Assembly (NCBI RefSeq): GCF_001429625.1 | Contig: NZ_LMSU01000006.1 | Span: 1 to 64,000, forward strand | Source: Nocardioides sp. Soil805 | GTDB lineage: Bacteria; Actinomycetota; Actinomycetes; Propionibacteriales; Nocardioidaceae | Length of the DNA: 64,000 bases | Reading direction: 5' to 3' | Shown here: positions 7,729 through 18,575 of the stretch, in pieces | Position numbering within the stretch: the stretch's first letter is position 1 | Layout: every line of letters starts with the position of its first letter | Notes under the pieces: model-generated | Seen by the model: only the letters and a program-made list of their open reading frames with translations | Databases searched by the model: none | What the model was told of the DNA's origin: nothing | Position numbers and translations under genes: made by a program

Positions 7729-9360
7729 ATGTCCTACCTCTCCTCGACCCCGAGGCTCCAGCAGACCGTCGACCGCGTCTCCTACGCGCTGCGACGGGCG
7801 CTGACGTTCTGGCGCCGCTCGGTGCAGGCGCGCGTCGTCGCGTCCACCGTGCTGCTCTCGGCGCTCGTCGTGAGCATCGTGGGATGGCTGCTGATCCAGC
7901 AGACGCGCGAGGGACTGCTGGAGAACAGGGTCGACCAGGTCGTCGCGGAGGCCGAGAGCGAGACCGCCCAGGTGCGGGCCCAGCTCGCCGCGACGGTCGG
8001 CACGGACGTCGACGAGGCCGGTCAGCAGGAGGACGTGGTCGGGCCGCTCAGCACCCGCGGCGCTGCGCGCGGCTTCGCGGTGATCCTGTCCCCGGCGATC
8101 GGCTCCGGCAACCGGCTCGAGGACGGTGGCGCGAAGTTCACCCAGGGGCTGGACATCGCGAGCGTCCCCGAGTCGCTCCAGCAGCACTTCGAGGAGCCCG
8201 CGGCCACGGCCTGGACCTACACCGGCATCACCACGACGCGGGCGATCGCGGGCCTGCCCCAGGGCCCGGGGGTGGTCGTGGGCACCCAGGTGACGTTGCC
8301 CGCGGACGACCACACCTACACCCTCTACTACCTCTACTCGCTCGACGAGGAGCGCCAGACGCTGGCGCTGGTGACCCGGGCCCTCCTGACGGCGGGGGTC
8401 CTGCTGCTGCTGCTCGTCGCGGGCCTCGCGTGGCTGGTGGCCCGCCAGGTGGTCACCCCGATCCGGATGGCTCGCCGGGTGGCCGAGCGGCTGGCCGCGG
8501 GACAGCTCCAGGAGCGCCTGCGGGTCACCGGCGAGGACGACCTGGCCCGGCTGGCGACCTCCTTCAACCAGATGGCGTCCAACCTGCAGCGCCAGATCCG
8601 GCAGCTCGAGGAGCTCAGCCGGCTCCAGCGGCGGTTCGTCTCCGACGTCTCCCACGAGCTGCGTACGCCGCTCACGACGGTGCGGATGGCCGGCGACGTC
8701 CTCCACGACGCCCGGGTGAGCTTCGACCCCGTCACCGCGCGGGCCGCGGAGCTGTTGCAGCTCGAGCTGGACCGGTTCGAGACGCTGCTCGCCGACCTGC
8801 TCGAGATCAGCCGCTTCGACGCCGGCGCCGCGGTGCTCGAGGCCGAGGACGTCGATCTCGTCGACGTCGCGCGCCGGGTCGTCGACATGACCCGCGCCCT
8901 GGCCGAGCAGCGACACACCCGGGTGGTCGTCGACGCGGCAGACGGCCCGTGCCTGGCCGAGGCCGACCCGCGTCGCGTCGAGCGCATCGTGCGCAACCTC
9001 GTGACCAACGCCATCGACCACGCCGAGGGACGCGACATCCGCCTGCTGGTGGCCGGCGACGACCACTCGGCCGCGATCGCCGTCCGCGACCACGGGGTGG
9101 GCCTCGCGCCGGGCGAGTCCGCGATGGTGTTCAACCGCTTCTGGCGCGCCGACCCGGCCCGGGCCCGCACCAGCGGCGGCACCGGTCTGGGCCTGTCGAT
9201 CTCCCTGGAGGACACCCACCTCCACGGTGGCTGGCTGCAGGCCTGGGGCCGACCCGGGGAGGGCGCCCAGTTCCGCCTGACCCTGCCGCGCCGGCTCTCG
9301 CAGCCGCTGCGGCACAGCCCGCTCCCGCTGGTGCCCCACGACGCCCTGGAGTCGGCGTGA
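7729..9360 (+). CDS. mtrB: sensor histidine kinase MtrB
   Basis: Membrane kinase that phosphorylates MtrA. 543 residues from ATG 7729. An N-terminal membrane segment (about 30-55, VVASTVLLSALVVSIVGWLL), an extracytoplasmic sensor region, a second membrane segment (about 215-240) and a HAMP linker precede the HisKA box FVSDVSHELRTPL with phospho-acceptor His309. The ATPase domain shows NLVTNAID (N box), DHGVGLAPG (G1), and GGTGLGLSI (G2). It overlaps lpqB by GTGA. No residue is missing from the catalytic core. Confidence 0.96.
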   Translation: MSYLSSTPRLQQTVDRVSYALRRALTFWRRSVQARVVASTVLLSALVVSIVGWLLIQQTREGLLENRVDQVVAEAESETAQVRAQLAATVGTDVDEAGQQEDVVGPLSTRGAARGFAVILSPAIGSGNRLEDGGAKFTQGLDIASVPESLQQHFEEPAATAWTYTGITTTRAIAGLPQGPGVVVGTQVTLPADDHTYTLYYLYSLDEERQTLALVTRALLTAGVLLLLLVAGLAWLVARQVVTPIRMARRVAERLAAGQLQERLRVTGEDDLARLATSFNQMASNLQRQIRQLEELSRLQRRFVSDVSHELRTPLTTVRMAGDVLHDARVSFDPVTARAAELLQLELDRFETLLADLLEISRFDAGAAVLEAEDVDLVDVARRVVDMTRALAEQRHTRVVVDAADGPCLAEADPRRVERIVRNLVTNAIDHAEGRDIRLLVAGDDHSAAIAVRDHGVGLAPGESAMVFNRFWRADPARARTSGGTGLGLSISLEDTHLHGGWLQAWGRPGEGAQFRLTLPRRLSQPLRHSPLPLVPHDALESA

Positions 9361-11084
9361 GACGGCCGGCCGCCCTCGTCGGCGTCCTGACGGTCGTGCT
9401 CGGCCTGTCGGCGTGCGTGCGCATGCCCACCGACGGCCCGGTGACCCAGGTGCAGGCGTCGACCGAGACCGCACCTCCGCCCGGCGTCGACTTCGACCCC
9501 AAGCCGCCGCAGCCGGGCGAGTCCGCCTCCGAGATCGTGACCCACTTCCTCGAGGCCATGAAGGCACGGCCGATCACGACCAGCGTCGCGCGACAGTTCC
9601 TCAGCCGGGACGCCCAGCGCGACTGGCGACCCGACGACGCCATCGTGACCTACGGCGAGCTCGGCGACCCGGTGGGCGGGGACCTCCTGGTGCAGGTGCC
9701 GCTGAGCACGATCAACGAGTACGACGACCGGGGCGCCTGGCAGCGCTCGCGCGACGCAGTGACCCTGCAGCTCGGGCTCACCTCGGAGGACGGCGAGTGG
9801 CGCATCTCGGAGGTCCCCGACGCGCTGGTGGTGCCCGAGTCGTGGTTCGAGGACTCCTACCGTCGCGCCTCGCTCTACTTCTTCGACCCGACGACCCAGA
9901 TCCTGGTGCCCGAGCCCGTCCACATCCCCGAGGGCGACCAGGTGGCCTCCTCGCTGGTCCCCAGCCTGCTGCCCTCGGAGGCCATGGACCCACGCATCGA
10001 GCGCACCTACTTCCCCGAGGGCTTCACGGCGCGCCCGGTGCCGATCACCTCGGCCGGCATCGCCCAGGTCGCCCTCGACGGCGACTCCACCGCGATCGAC
10101 GAGACCACCAGCCAGCTGATGCTGACCCAGCTCATCTGGACGCTGCGCCAGGAGGAGCGCATCCGGGCCGTGCAGCTCACCATCGGGGACCGCGAGCTCA
10201 GCCTGCCCGGGGGGGCCACCCAGGTGGACCTCGACGTCGGCAGCGCCTTCGACCCGACGGGTGCCCAGTCCACCGGTGACGTGTTCGGCCTCGTGGACGG
10301 GCGCGTCGTACGCGGCTCCGCGTCCTCCCTGGGCGACACCTCCGGGCCGATGGGCACCGAGCGACTCGGCGTCCGCAGCATCGGGGTCAACCTCGACGGC
10401 ACGCGCGTCGCGGGTGTCTCCGGCGACGGGAGGGCGGTGCTGGTGGCGCCCGTCGACGACGGCGACAGCGCCGTGCAGGTGGTCAGCGGCGCCCGCAATC
10501 TGCTGGCGCCCGCCTGGGACTTCGCGGACCGGACGTGGCTGGTGGACCGCAACGGCGGCAGGGCCCGGGTGCTGGTGGTCACCGGCACCCGCGCGCGCAC
10601 CGTGCGGCTGCCGGGCGTGAGCGGGCGCGACGTCGAGGAGTTCCTGGTCTCCCGCGACGGCAGCCGCCTGGTGGCGGTGGTCGCAGGCACGTCGGGGGAC
10701 CGGGTCGTGGCCGGCCGGATCCTGCACGACGACCAGGGCCGGGTGCTGGGGGCCGGCGGGACCCGCACCCTCGCCTACCAGCCCGACGCCTCGGGCCAGG
10801 TGCGCGACATCGCGTGGCGGTCCCCGACGACGGTCTCGGTGCTCTCCGACATCACCGACGACCTGTCCCAGGTGCGCACGGTGTCGGTCGACGGCGCGCC
10901 GGGCGAGGTCGTCACGTCGGGCTCGGGTCGCGTGCGGGGCGCCTTCCGTCGTCTCGTCGGCTCGCCGGTCGAGGGGGCGCCCGTCTACGCGGTCGCCGGC
11001 GAGGACGTCATCGACCTCACCTCCCCGACGCGACCCCTGGCCACCCTGCCGTCCGGGGTGACCTCACTGACCTACGTCGGCTGA
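9357..11084 (+). CDS. lpqB: lipoprotein LpqB with GerMN domain
   Basis: Exported lipoprotein that modulates MtrB sensing in actinobacteria. 575 residues from GTG 9357, which overlaps the mtrB stop by 4 bp. The N-terminal signal ends in the lipobox LSAC (Cys20). A GerMN (sporulation/germination) domain follows around residues 200-320, with LMLTQLIWTLRQEERIRAVQLTIG, and a C-terminal beta-propeller-like half from about 330 to the end with repeated VAG/VSGDG strands. The mtrA-mtrB-lpqB order is diagnostic. Confidence 0.95.
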   Translation: MRRPAALVGVLTVVLGLSACVRMPTDGPVTQVQASTETAPPPGVDFDPKPPQPGESASEIVTHFLEAMKARPITTSVARQFLSRDAQRDWRPDDAIVTYGELGDPVGGDLLVQVPLSTINEYDDRGAWQRSRDAVTLQLGLTSEDGEWRISEVPDALVVPESWFEDSYRRASLYFFDPTTQILVPEPVHIPEGDQVASSLVPSLLPSEAMDPRIERTYFPEGFTARPVPITSAGIAQVALDGDSTAIDETTSQLMLTQLIWTLRQEERIRAVQLTIGDRELSLPGGATQVDLDVGSAFDPTGAQSTGDVFGLVDGRVVRGSASSLGDTSGPMGTERLGVRSIGVNLDGTRVAGVSGDGRAVLVAPVDDGDSAVQVVSGARNLLAPAWDFADRTWLVDRNGGRARVLVVTGTRARTVRLPGVSGRDVEEFLVSRDGSRLVAVVAGTSGDRVVAGRILHDDQGRVLGAGGTRTLAYQPDASGQVRDIAWRSPTTVSVLSDITDDLSQVRTVSVDGAPGEVVTSGSGRVRGAFRRLVGSPVEGAPVYAVAGEDVIDLTSPTRPLATLPSGVTSLTYVG

Positions 11085-11149
11085 CCGGTCCCTCCACAGG
11101 CCGGCGGCCGGACCTTGAGGACCGGCCGGCCGGCTGGTCCGATGGGGCC

Positions 11150-11917
11150 GTGCGTGACGCCGCCCTGGACCTGCTGCTGGGGAGCAGCTGCGTCGGTTGC
11201 GCGCGGCCGGGACGGATGCTGTGCGCGGGCTGCCTGGCCGCGCTGCCGGCGACGGCCTCGGTGGCCTGGCCGAGCCCGGTGCCGGCCGGGCTGGTGACTC
11301 CGTGGGCCGCAGGGGAGTACGCCGACACCCTGCGGGCCCTCGTGGTCGGGCACAAGGACCGGGGGCAGTGGTCCTTCGCCCGCGTGCTGTCCGGGCTGCT
11401 GGCCGCGTCGGTCCGTGCTGCCGTCGGGCCGCCCGACGACGTGCCCGTCGTGCTCGTGCCGGTGCCGTCGCGACCGGGGTCCAGCCGCCGTCGCGGCTAC
11501 GACGCGACCGGGACCCTGGTCCGGGGCGCCGCGCGCCTCCTGCGTCGTGAGTCGTACGACGCCCTCCCGGGCGCCCTGCTCGTGTCCCGCGGGGGAGTGC
11601 GGGACCAGAAGGACCTGACGGCGAGCGAGCGGGCCGCCAACCTCGCCGGGTCGATGTGCTGCCCGGCACCCGGCCTGCGGCGCCTCGCCGGACGGCGTAC
11701 CCGGGCCCGCGTCGTGCTGTGTGACGACGTCCTGACGACCGGCGCCACGGCCCGCGAGGCCCAGCGCGCGCTCGGCGCGGTCGGGCTCGACCCGGTCGCC
11801 GTGGCGGTCGTGGCGGCCACCCGGCGCCGCCTCCCGGCGGGCGGCGGGGCGCCGGCGAGCGCGCATCCGTCCGAATCCGCACCCCCCTCCCTTGGCCCAT
11901 CCCAAGGGAGGGGCTAG
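11150..11917 (+). CDS. comF: ComF-family phosphoribosyltransferase-like protein
   Basis: 255 residues from GTG 11150. The N-terminus carries a four-Cys zinc finger (CVGCARPGRMLCAGC), followed by a type I phosphoribosyltransferase domain with the PRPP loop VVLCDDVLTTGAT near residue 190. In naturally competent bacteria ComF acts in DNA uptake; in actinobacteria the role is unproven. The gene sits between lpqB and hpf as in mycobacteria (Rv3242c). The last about 12 codons are encoded by a perfect hairpin just before the TAG stop, and the low-complexity tail they encode is probably dispensable. An ATG at 11142 is in another frame. Confidence 0.85.
   Translation: MRDAALDLLLGSSCVGCARPGRMLCAGCLAALPATASVAWPSPVPAGLVTPWAAGEYADTLRALVVGHKDRGQWSFARVLSGLLAASVRAAVGPPDDVPVVLVPVPSRPGSSRRRGYDATGTLVRGAARLLRRESYDALPGALLVSRGGVRDQKDLTASERAANLAGSMCCPAPGLRRLAGRRTRARVVLCDDVLTTGATAREAQRALGAVGLDPVAVAVVAATRRRLPAGGGAPASAHPSESAPPSLGPSQGRG
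11884..11913. terminator. 12-bp perfect hairpin at the end of comF
   Basis: CCCCTCCCTTGG (11884-11895) pairs with CCAAGGGAGGGG (11902-11913) around a 6-nt loop. The TAG stop of comF follows at 11915. It probably ends the mtrAB-lpqB-comF transcript, but it also overlaps a putative promoter for the downstream RNA. Confidence 0.7.
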
Positions 11918-11920
11918 CGT
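11892..11920 (+). promoter_or_regulatory. putative promoter for the comF-hpf intergenic RNA
   Basis: TTGGCC (11892-11897) and TAGCGT (11915-11920) are separated by exactly 17 nt, predicting a start near 11927. The -35 lies within the hairpin at the end of comF. This fits a transcription unit that begins with the non-coding region and continues into hpf. Confidence 0.45.
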
Positions 11921-11926
11921 CTGTGC

Positions 11927-12250
11927 ATGGAGTCCGTCCGGGTCCGTGGTTGCGTCACCCGGACCCCTGTGCGCCCGTCCGCGGCCGCGCAGGACACCGG
12001 GTGGCAAGCCGATGCCAGTCGCAGGCGAAACGGCCCACGTAAGGCTGGAGACAGCCGATCACGGTGCGGCTTAGACGTAAGTCCTGCCTCGCAGCCGTCG
12101 TCAGACACGACGGTGGTCGGGAGAGGGCCGGTAGTGACATCCAAGTTGCAGAAGCCCCAGCAGGCGACTGTGGGGACGAAGACCAGGTCGGCCGGGCGGA
12201 CTCCATCCCACCGGTCCCAGACGCCGGGGACAGCCCCGTCGTCCGCAGGG
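11927..12250 (+). ncRNA. candidate raiA-type structured RNA upstream of hpf
   Basis: The 375 bp between comF and hpf hold no credible gene; several short ORFs here have no coding character. The stretch is rich in complementary segments: GTCCGGGT/ACCCGGAC (11936-11943 with 11957-11964), CCGTCGT/ACGACGG (12095-12101 with 12107-12113), CGGGG/CCCCG (12225-12229 with 12234-12238), and GCGGAC/GTCCGC (12196-12201 with 12241-12246). From established knowledge, the raiA motif RNA is a large conserved RNA of about 200 nt lying upstream of raiA/hpf genes in Actinobacteria and Firmicutes, often near comF. Position and size fit exactly. I cannot verify the consensus without a covariance-model search, so the boundaries are approximate. 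Confidence 0.6.
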
Positions 12251-12292
12251 CTCGGCGGGCCGATGAAGTAGTCCTGCTACCAGGAGGTTCAC

Positions 12293-12907
12293 ATGGATGT
12301 TGTGGTCACCGGACGACACTGCGAGGTGTCGGAGAGGTTTCGTGAGCACGTCTCGGAGAAGCTCGCCCGGCTCGAGAAGCACGACCACCGCATCATGCGG
12401 GTACAGGTCGAGGTCGAGCAGGAACGCAACCCCAGGCAGCACGACCGAGCGGTCCGCGTGGAGCTCACCGCGTTCTCCAAGGGACCCGTGATCCGCGCCG
12501 AGGCCGCCGCCGAGGACAAGATGGGCGCCCTGGACCTGGCCCTGGACAAGATGGCCGCCCAGATGCGCCGCGCCGCGGACCGCCGCCGGGTGCACCACGG
12601 CCGGCACGCGCCCGTCTCGGTGGGGCAGGCCCTCGCCGACATCGCCGAGCCAGCCGTCCCCGAGGACGAGGAGGTCGTCACGGAGCGGCAGGTCGGACCG
12701 ATCACCGTCACCGGCGACGGACCCCTGGTGGTGCGCGAGAAGTCCCACGGCGCCACCCCGATGACCCTCGACACGGCGCTCTACGAGATGGAGCTCGTGG
12801 GCCACGACTTCTACCTGTTCGTGGACAAGGACAGCGAGCGTCCCTCGGTCGTCTACCGCCGACGCGGCTACGACTACGGCGTCATCTCCCTCGACCTGGA
12901 CCGCTGA
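12293..12907 (+). CDS. hpf: long-form ribosome hibernation promoting factor
   Basis: Binds the 30S decoding region and dimerises ribosomes into inactive 100S particles in stationary phase. 204 residues: N-terminal HPF/RaiA domain (about 1-100, MDVVVTGRHCEVSERFREHV) and the C-terminal dimerisation tail (about 145-200) with the family stretch MTLDTALYEMELVGHDFYLFVD. The ATG has a near-perfect AGGAGG 6 nt upstream, in contrast with the leaderless starts of many neighbours. The long structured leader suggests RNA-level control or cotranscription with the raiA-type RNA. Confidence 0.95.
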   Translation: MDVVVTGRHCEVSERFREHVSEKLARLEKHDHRIMRVQVEVEQERNPRQHDRAVRVELTAFSKGPVIRAEAAAEDKMGALDLALDKMAAQMRRAADRRRVHHGRHAPVSVGQALADIAEPAVPEDEEVVTERQVGPITVTGDGPLVVREKSHGATPMTLDTALYEMELVGHDFYLFVDKDSERPSVVYRRRGYDYGVISLDLDR

Positions 12908-12913
12908 GCGACG

Positions 12914-12975
12914 CACTCGTTGCCTCGGTCGCCCCGAGTTCTGCAATGATGCCCGGGTGACCGAGGCAACGAGTG
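12914..12975 (+). promoter_or_regulatory. 17-bp perfect inverted repeat spanning the start codon of the LuxR-type regulator
   Basis: CACTCGTTGCCTCGGTC (12914-12930) is the exact reverse complement of GACCGAGGCAACGAGTG (12959-12975). The 28-nt spacer contains a -10-like AATGAT (12945-12950) 6 nt before the GTG at 12957. TTGCCT in the left arm (12920-12925) could be the -35. The right arm encodes codons 2-6. It could be an operator for autoregulation or a DNA/RNA cruciform closing the start region. Confidence 0.75.
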
Positions 12976-13649
12976 TCCCAGGTGAAGCCGCGCACGAGCC
13001 GATCCGCGTCCTGGTCGTCGACGACCAGGAGCTGTTCCGACGTGGTCTGACCATGCTGCTCGCGCAGGACACCGACATCGAGGTCGTCGGCGAGGCCGAC
13101 GACGGGATCGCGGGCACCGAGCTGGCCACCACGCTGGCCCCCGACGTCGTGCTGCTCGACGTCCGCATGCCGCGCCGGACCGGGGTCGAGGCCTGCCGCG
13201 CCATCAAGGAGGCCGTGCCGTCGGCCAAGATCATCATGCTCACCGTCTCCGACGAGGAGGGCGACCTCTACGAGACCGTCAAGAACGGCGCCTCCGGCTA
13301 CCTGCTCAAGGACTCCTCCATCGAGGAGGTCGCGCAGGCCATCCGCGTCGTCAACGAGGGCCAGTCGCTCATCAGCCCGTCGATGGCGGTCAAGCTCATC
13401 GACGAGTTCAAGCAGATGTCCAAGCCCGACAAGCAGCAGAGCACCGCGCTCAAGCTCACCGAGCGCGAGCTCGAGGTGCTGCGCCTCGTCGCCCGCGGCC
13501 TCAACAACCGCGAGGTCGCCAAGGAGCTGTTCATCTCCGAGAACACCGTCAAGAACCACGTCCGCAACATCCTCGAGAAGCTGCAGCTCCACTCGAGGAT
13601 GGAGGCCGTGATGTACGCGATGAAGGAAAAGCTGCTCGATCTGCCCTGA
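12957..13649 (+). CDS. NarL/LuxR-family response regulator
   Basis: 230 residues: receiver domain (about 15-130) with DD pocket (22-23), phosphoacceptor Asp68 in VVLLDVRMPRRTG, switch Thr in LTVSDEEG and Lys in LLKDSS, a linker, then a LuxR-type HTH (about 165-225) with LTERELEVLRLVARGLNNREVA split across helices and the recognition helix around SENTVKNHVRNI. No cognate histidine kinase gene adjoins it, so it is an orphan here. The same position between hpf and secA is occupied by a response regulator in other actinomycetes. The start region lies inside a 17-bp inverted repeat, and a -10 hexamer 6 nt upstream suggests a leaderless message. Confidence 0.9.
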   Translation: MTEATSVPGEAAHEPIRVLVVDDQELFRRGLTMLLAQDTDIEVVGEADDGIAGTELATTLAPDVVLLDVRMPRRTGVEACRAIKEAVPSAKIIMLTVSDEEGDLYETVKNGASGYLLKDSSIEEVAQAIRVVNEGQSLISPSMAVKLIDEFKQMSKPDKQQSTALKLTERELEVLRLVARGLNNREVAKELFISENTVKNHVRNILEKLQLHSRMEAVMYAMKEKLLDLP

Positions 13650-13651
13650 GG

Positions 13652-13725
13652 CCGGTCGAGGAACGAGACCGGACGCAGCAGGCAGGTCGGGTTGAGCAGC
13701 CGCGCGAGCGAGGTACGAGCTCGCG
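13652..13725. repeat. two small stem-loops with the same 9-nt loop
   Basis: CCGGTC/GACCGG (13652-13657 with 13667-13672) encloses GAGGAACGA, and CGCGAGC/GCTCGCG (13703-13709 with 13719-13725) encloses GAGGTACGA. This resembles the short palindromic repeats scattered between genes in Nocardioides genomes (GTTGAGCAG...GAGGAACGAGC...). The first may double as terminator of the response-regulator gene. Confidence 0.55.
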
Positions 13726-13750
13726 ACCGGCGTGTCTAAACACCATCCAC

Positions 13751-14971
13751 ATGACGACTCAGTCCCTCTCGACCCTCCAGGCGCGGCGCATCGCCCTCGC
13801 CGCCCAGGGCTTCGCCGACCGGCCGCACGCCGTCCCCTCGATGCGCACCCTCGAGCGCACCCTGGCCCGCACCGGTGTCCTCCAGGTCGACTCCGTCAAC
13901 GTGCTCCAGCGCGCCCACTACATGCCGCTCTACTCGCGGATGGGCGCCTACGACGTCGACCTGCTGAGGCGGGCCTCGCAACGGCGCCCGCGCCGGATGG
14001 TGGAGTACTGGGCACACGTGCAGGCCTTCATGCCGGTCGACCTGTGGCCGGTGATGCAGCACCGGATGGCCTCCTACCGCGAGGAGCGGGGCAAGTGGGG
14101 CTTCACCGCCGACCCCGCCCTCGAGCCGGGCGTGCTGGCGGCGGTCCGCGACCGCGGGCCGGTGACCGCCCGCGACCTGGAGGAGGAGCTCGCGGAGGGG
14201 CCGAGGACCAAGGAGCACTGGGGGTGGAACTGGTCGCAGGCCCGCAAGGTCCTCGACTACCTCTTCCTCGTCGGCGACGTCGCCATCGCCGGTCGCACCT
14301 CGCAGTTCGAGGTGCTCTACGACCTCCCCGAACGCGTCCTGCCCGCCTCGGTGCTGTCCGCGCCCACCCCCAGCAGGGCCGACGCCGACCTCGAGCTCGT
14401 CCGCCGCGCCGCCCGGTCGCACGGCGTCGCCACGCTGCGCTGCCTGGCCGACTACTACCGGATGGCGGTGGCGGACACGAAGGCCGCCGTGACGACCCTG
14501 CTGGAGTCCGGCGAGCTGGTCCCGGTCACCGTGCCCGGCTGGACGCGTGCGGCGTACCTGCACCGCGACGCGCGGCTGCCTCGCCGGGTGGGAGCCCGGG
14601 CGCTGCTCTCGCCCTTCGACCCGGTCGTGTGGGAGCGCTCGCGCGCCGAGACCCTCTTCGACTTCTCCTACCGCATCGAGATCTACGTCCCCGCGGACAA
14701 GCGCGTGCACGGCTACTACGTGCTGCCGTTCCTGCTGGGGGACCGCATCGTGGCCCGGGTCGACCTCAAGGCCGACCGCGCGACCGGGCGCCTGCTCGTC
14801 CGGGGCGCGTACGCCGAGCCGCACGCCCCCGCCGACGCCCCCGAGGAGCTGGGCGCCGAGCTCGACCGGCTCGCGGGCTGGCTCGGGCTGGGTGAGGTGG
14901 TGGTGGGGGAGCGCGGCGACCTCGCCGGTCCGCTGGCTGCCGTTGCGACCCTCGCTGGGAGGCGTGGGTAG
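13751..14971 (+). CDS. YcaQ/AlkX-type winged-helix DNA glycosylase family protein
   Basis: 406 residues of the HTH_42 family. YcaQ-type members unhook DNA interstrand crosslinks through a catalytic QxD motif; here LQVDSVNV near residue 43 supplies Gln-Val-Asp. Other family landmarks are the YWAH segment near 95, KEHWGWNW near 157 and the C-terminal LLSPFDPVVWERSRAETLFDF split around residue 290-310. So crosslink or alkylation repair is a plausible role, established for E. coli and Streptomyces relatives only. ATG 13751 follows an intergenic repeat; no neighbour is functionally linked. Confidence 0.82.
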   Translation: MTTQSLSTLQARRIALAAQGFADRPHAVPSMRTLERTLARTGVLQVDSVNVLQRAHYMPLYSRMGAYDVDLLRRASQRRPRRMVEYWAHVQAFMPVDLWPVMQHRMASYREERGKWGFTADPALEPGVLAAVRDRGPVTARDLEEELAEGPRTKEHWGWNWSQARKVLDYLFLVGDVAIAGRTSQFEVLYDLPERVLPASVLSAPTPSRADADLELVRRAARSHGVATLRCLADYYRMAVADTKAAVTTLLESGELVPVTVPGWTRAAYLHRDARLPRRVGARALLSPFDPVVWERSRAETLFDFSYRIEIYVPADKRVHGYYVLPFLLGDRIVARVDLKADRATGRLLVRGAYAEPHAPADAPEELGAELDRLAGWLGLGEVVVGERGDLAGPLAAVATLAGRRG

Positions 14972-15040
14972 CATGATCGACGGCCATCCGGCCGCCCGTA
15001 CGTTGCACAACTCACTCTCACTCAACGGAGTCGCATCACC

Positions 15041-17899
<2,859 letters not shown>

Positions 17900-17912
17900 G
17901 CGACCTCACGCA

Positions 17913-17953
17913 CACGACGGCCGGACCCGCCCCCCGCGGGTCCGGCCGTCGTG
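17913..17953. terminator. 17-bp bidirectional hairpin after secA
   Basis: CACGACGGCCGGACCCG pairs perfectly with CGGGTCCGGCCGTCGTG around a 7-nt loop, between secA (plus) and the DUF6459-like gene (minus). Confidence 0.85.
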
Positions 17954-17991
17954 GTCTTCGGAGCCGGCGGCCTCCCGGCTTGGTGTCGGCG

Positions 17992-18531
17992 TCAGCCGAA
18001 GACGAGGGCGACGCACTGCCAACGCCCGTCACGCGCCTCGAAGCGGGCGGCGAGGGCGCGGGAGCGCTGGCCGTGGCGCACCCGCGCGGAGACCTCGAGG
18101 GCGTCGGCGGCCACCAGGCTGGTGCGCACCGAGGCCACGGTGGGCCGGACCGCCCCGCGACCGCGTCCCACCGCGGGCGTGGTGCCGGCAGCCGCCGAGA
18201 CGGTCGCGGCGCGCCGGCCCAGCTCCTGGTAGAGCCCGTGCTCGGTGTGCCGCAGCAGCTGGCTCAGCGGGCGGTCGCCCATGGCGATCTCCACGGCGGC
18301 ACTGAGGTAGCGGTGCACGAAGGCGTCGAGGCGGTGGCGGCGCTCACCGTCGGCGTCGACCAGGTCGAGCCGGGGGGCGTCCAGCGCCGTGTCGGGCTCG
18401 GGAGGGTCGAGTCGGGGCGTCAGGTCGAGCGCAAGCGCACCCTGGACGCTGGCCACCGGGACCGGCCGTCGGAGCGGGATGACCTGGGCCTGGGTGCCGG
18501 GCCGGGGCCGGGCCTGCCGGGTGGTGGACAT
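17992..18531 (-). CDS. DUF6459/Rv3235-like protein
   Basis: 179 residues starting at ATG 18531, chosen because AGGAGAGGA lies about 7 nt upstream; an ATG at 18579 would add 16 residues. The N-terminal half is Pro/Arg/Leu-rich and probably disordered. The C-terminal half (about 80-179) is the conserved part, ending in RWQCVALVFG, which suggests a small mixed alpha/beta domain. The neighbours secA and a LysM protein match the arrangement in other actinobacteria (Rv3235 neighbourhood). No enzymatic motif is visible and function is unknown. Confidence 0.75.
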   Translation of the reverse strand: MSTTRQARPRPGTQAQVIPLRRPVPVASVQGALALDLTPRLDPPEPDTALDAPRLDLVDADGERRHRLDAFVHRYLSAAVEIAMGDRPLSQLLRHTEHGLYQELGRRAATVSAAAGTTPAVGRGRGAVRPTVASVRTSLVAADALEVSARVRHGQRSRALAARFEARDGRWQCVALVFG

Positions 18532-18575
18532 GTCGGTTCCTCTCCTCGTGGCGGACGTCGGGCGGTCGCTGCGGC

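Noticed and set aside
11927..12271. Short ORF of about 114 codons before hpf
   Set aside because: Arg/Ser/Thr/Pro-rich without domain, lies over predicted RNA stems and lacks a ribosome-binding site.
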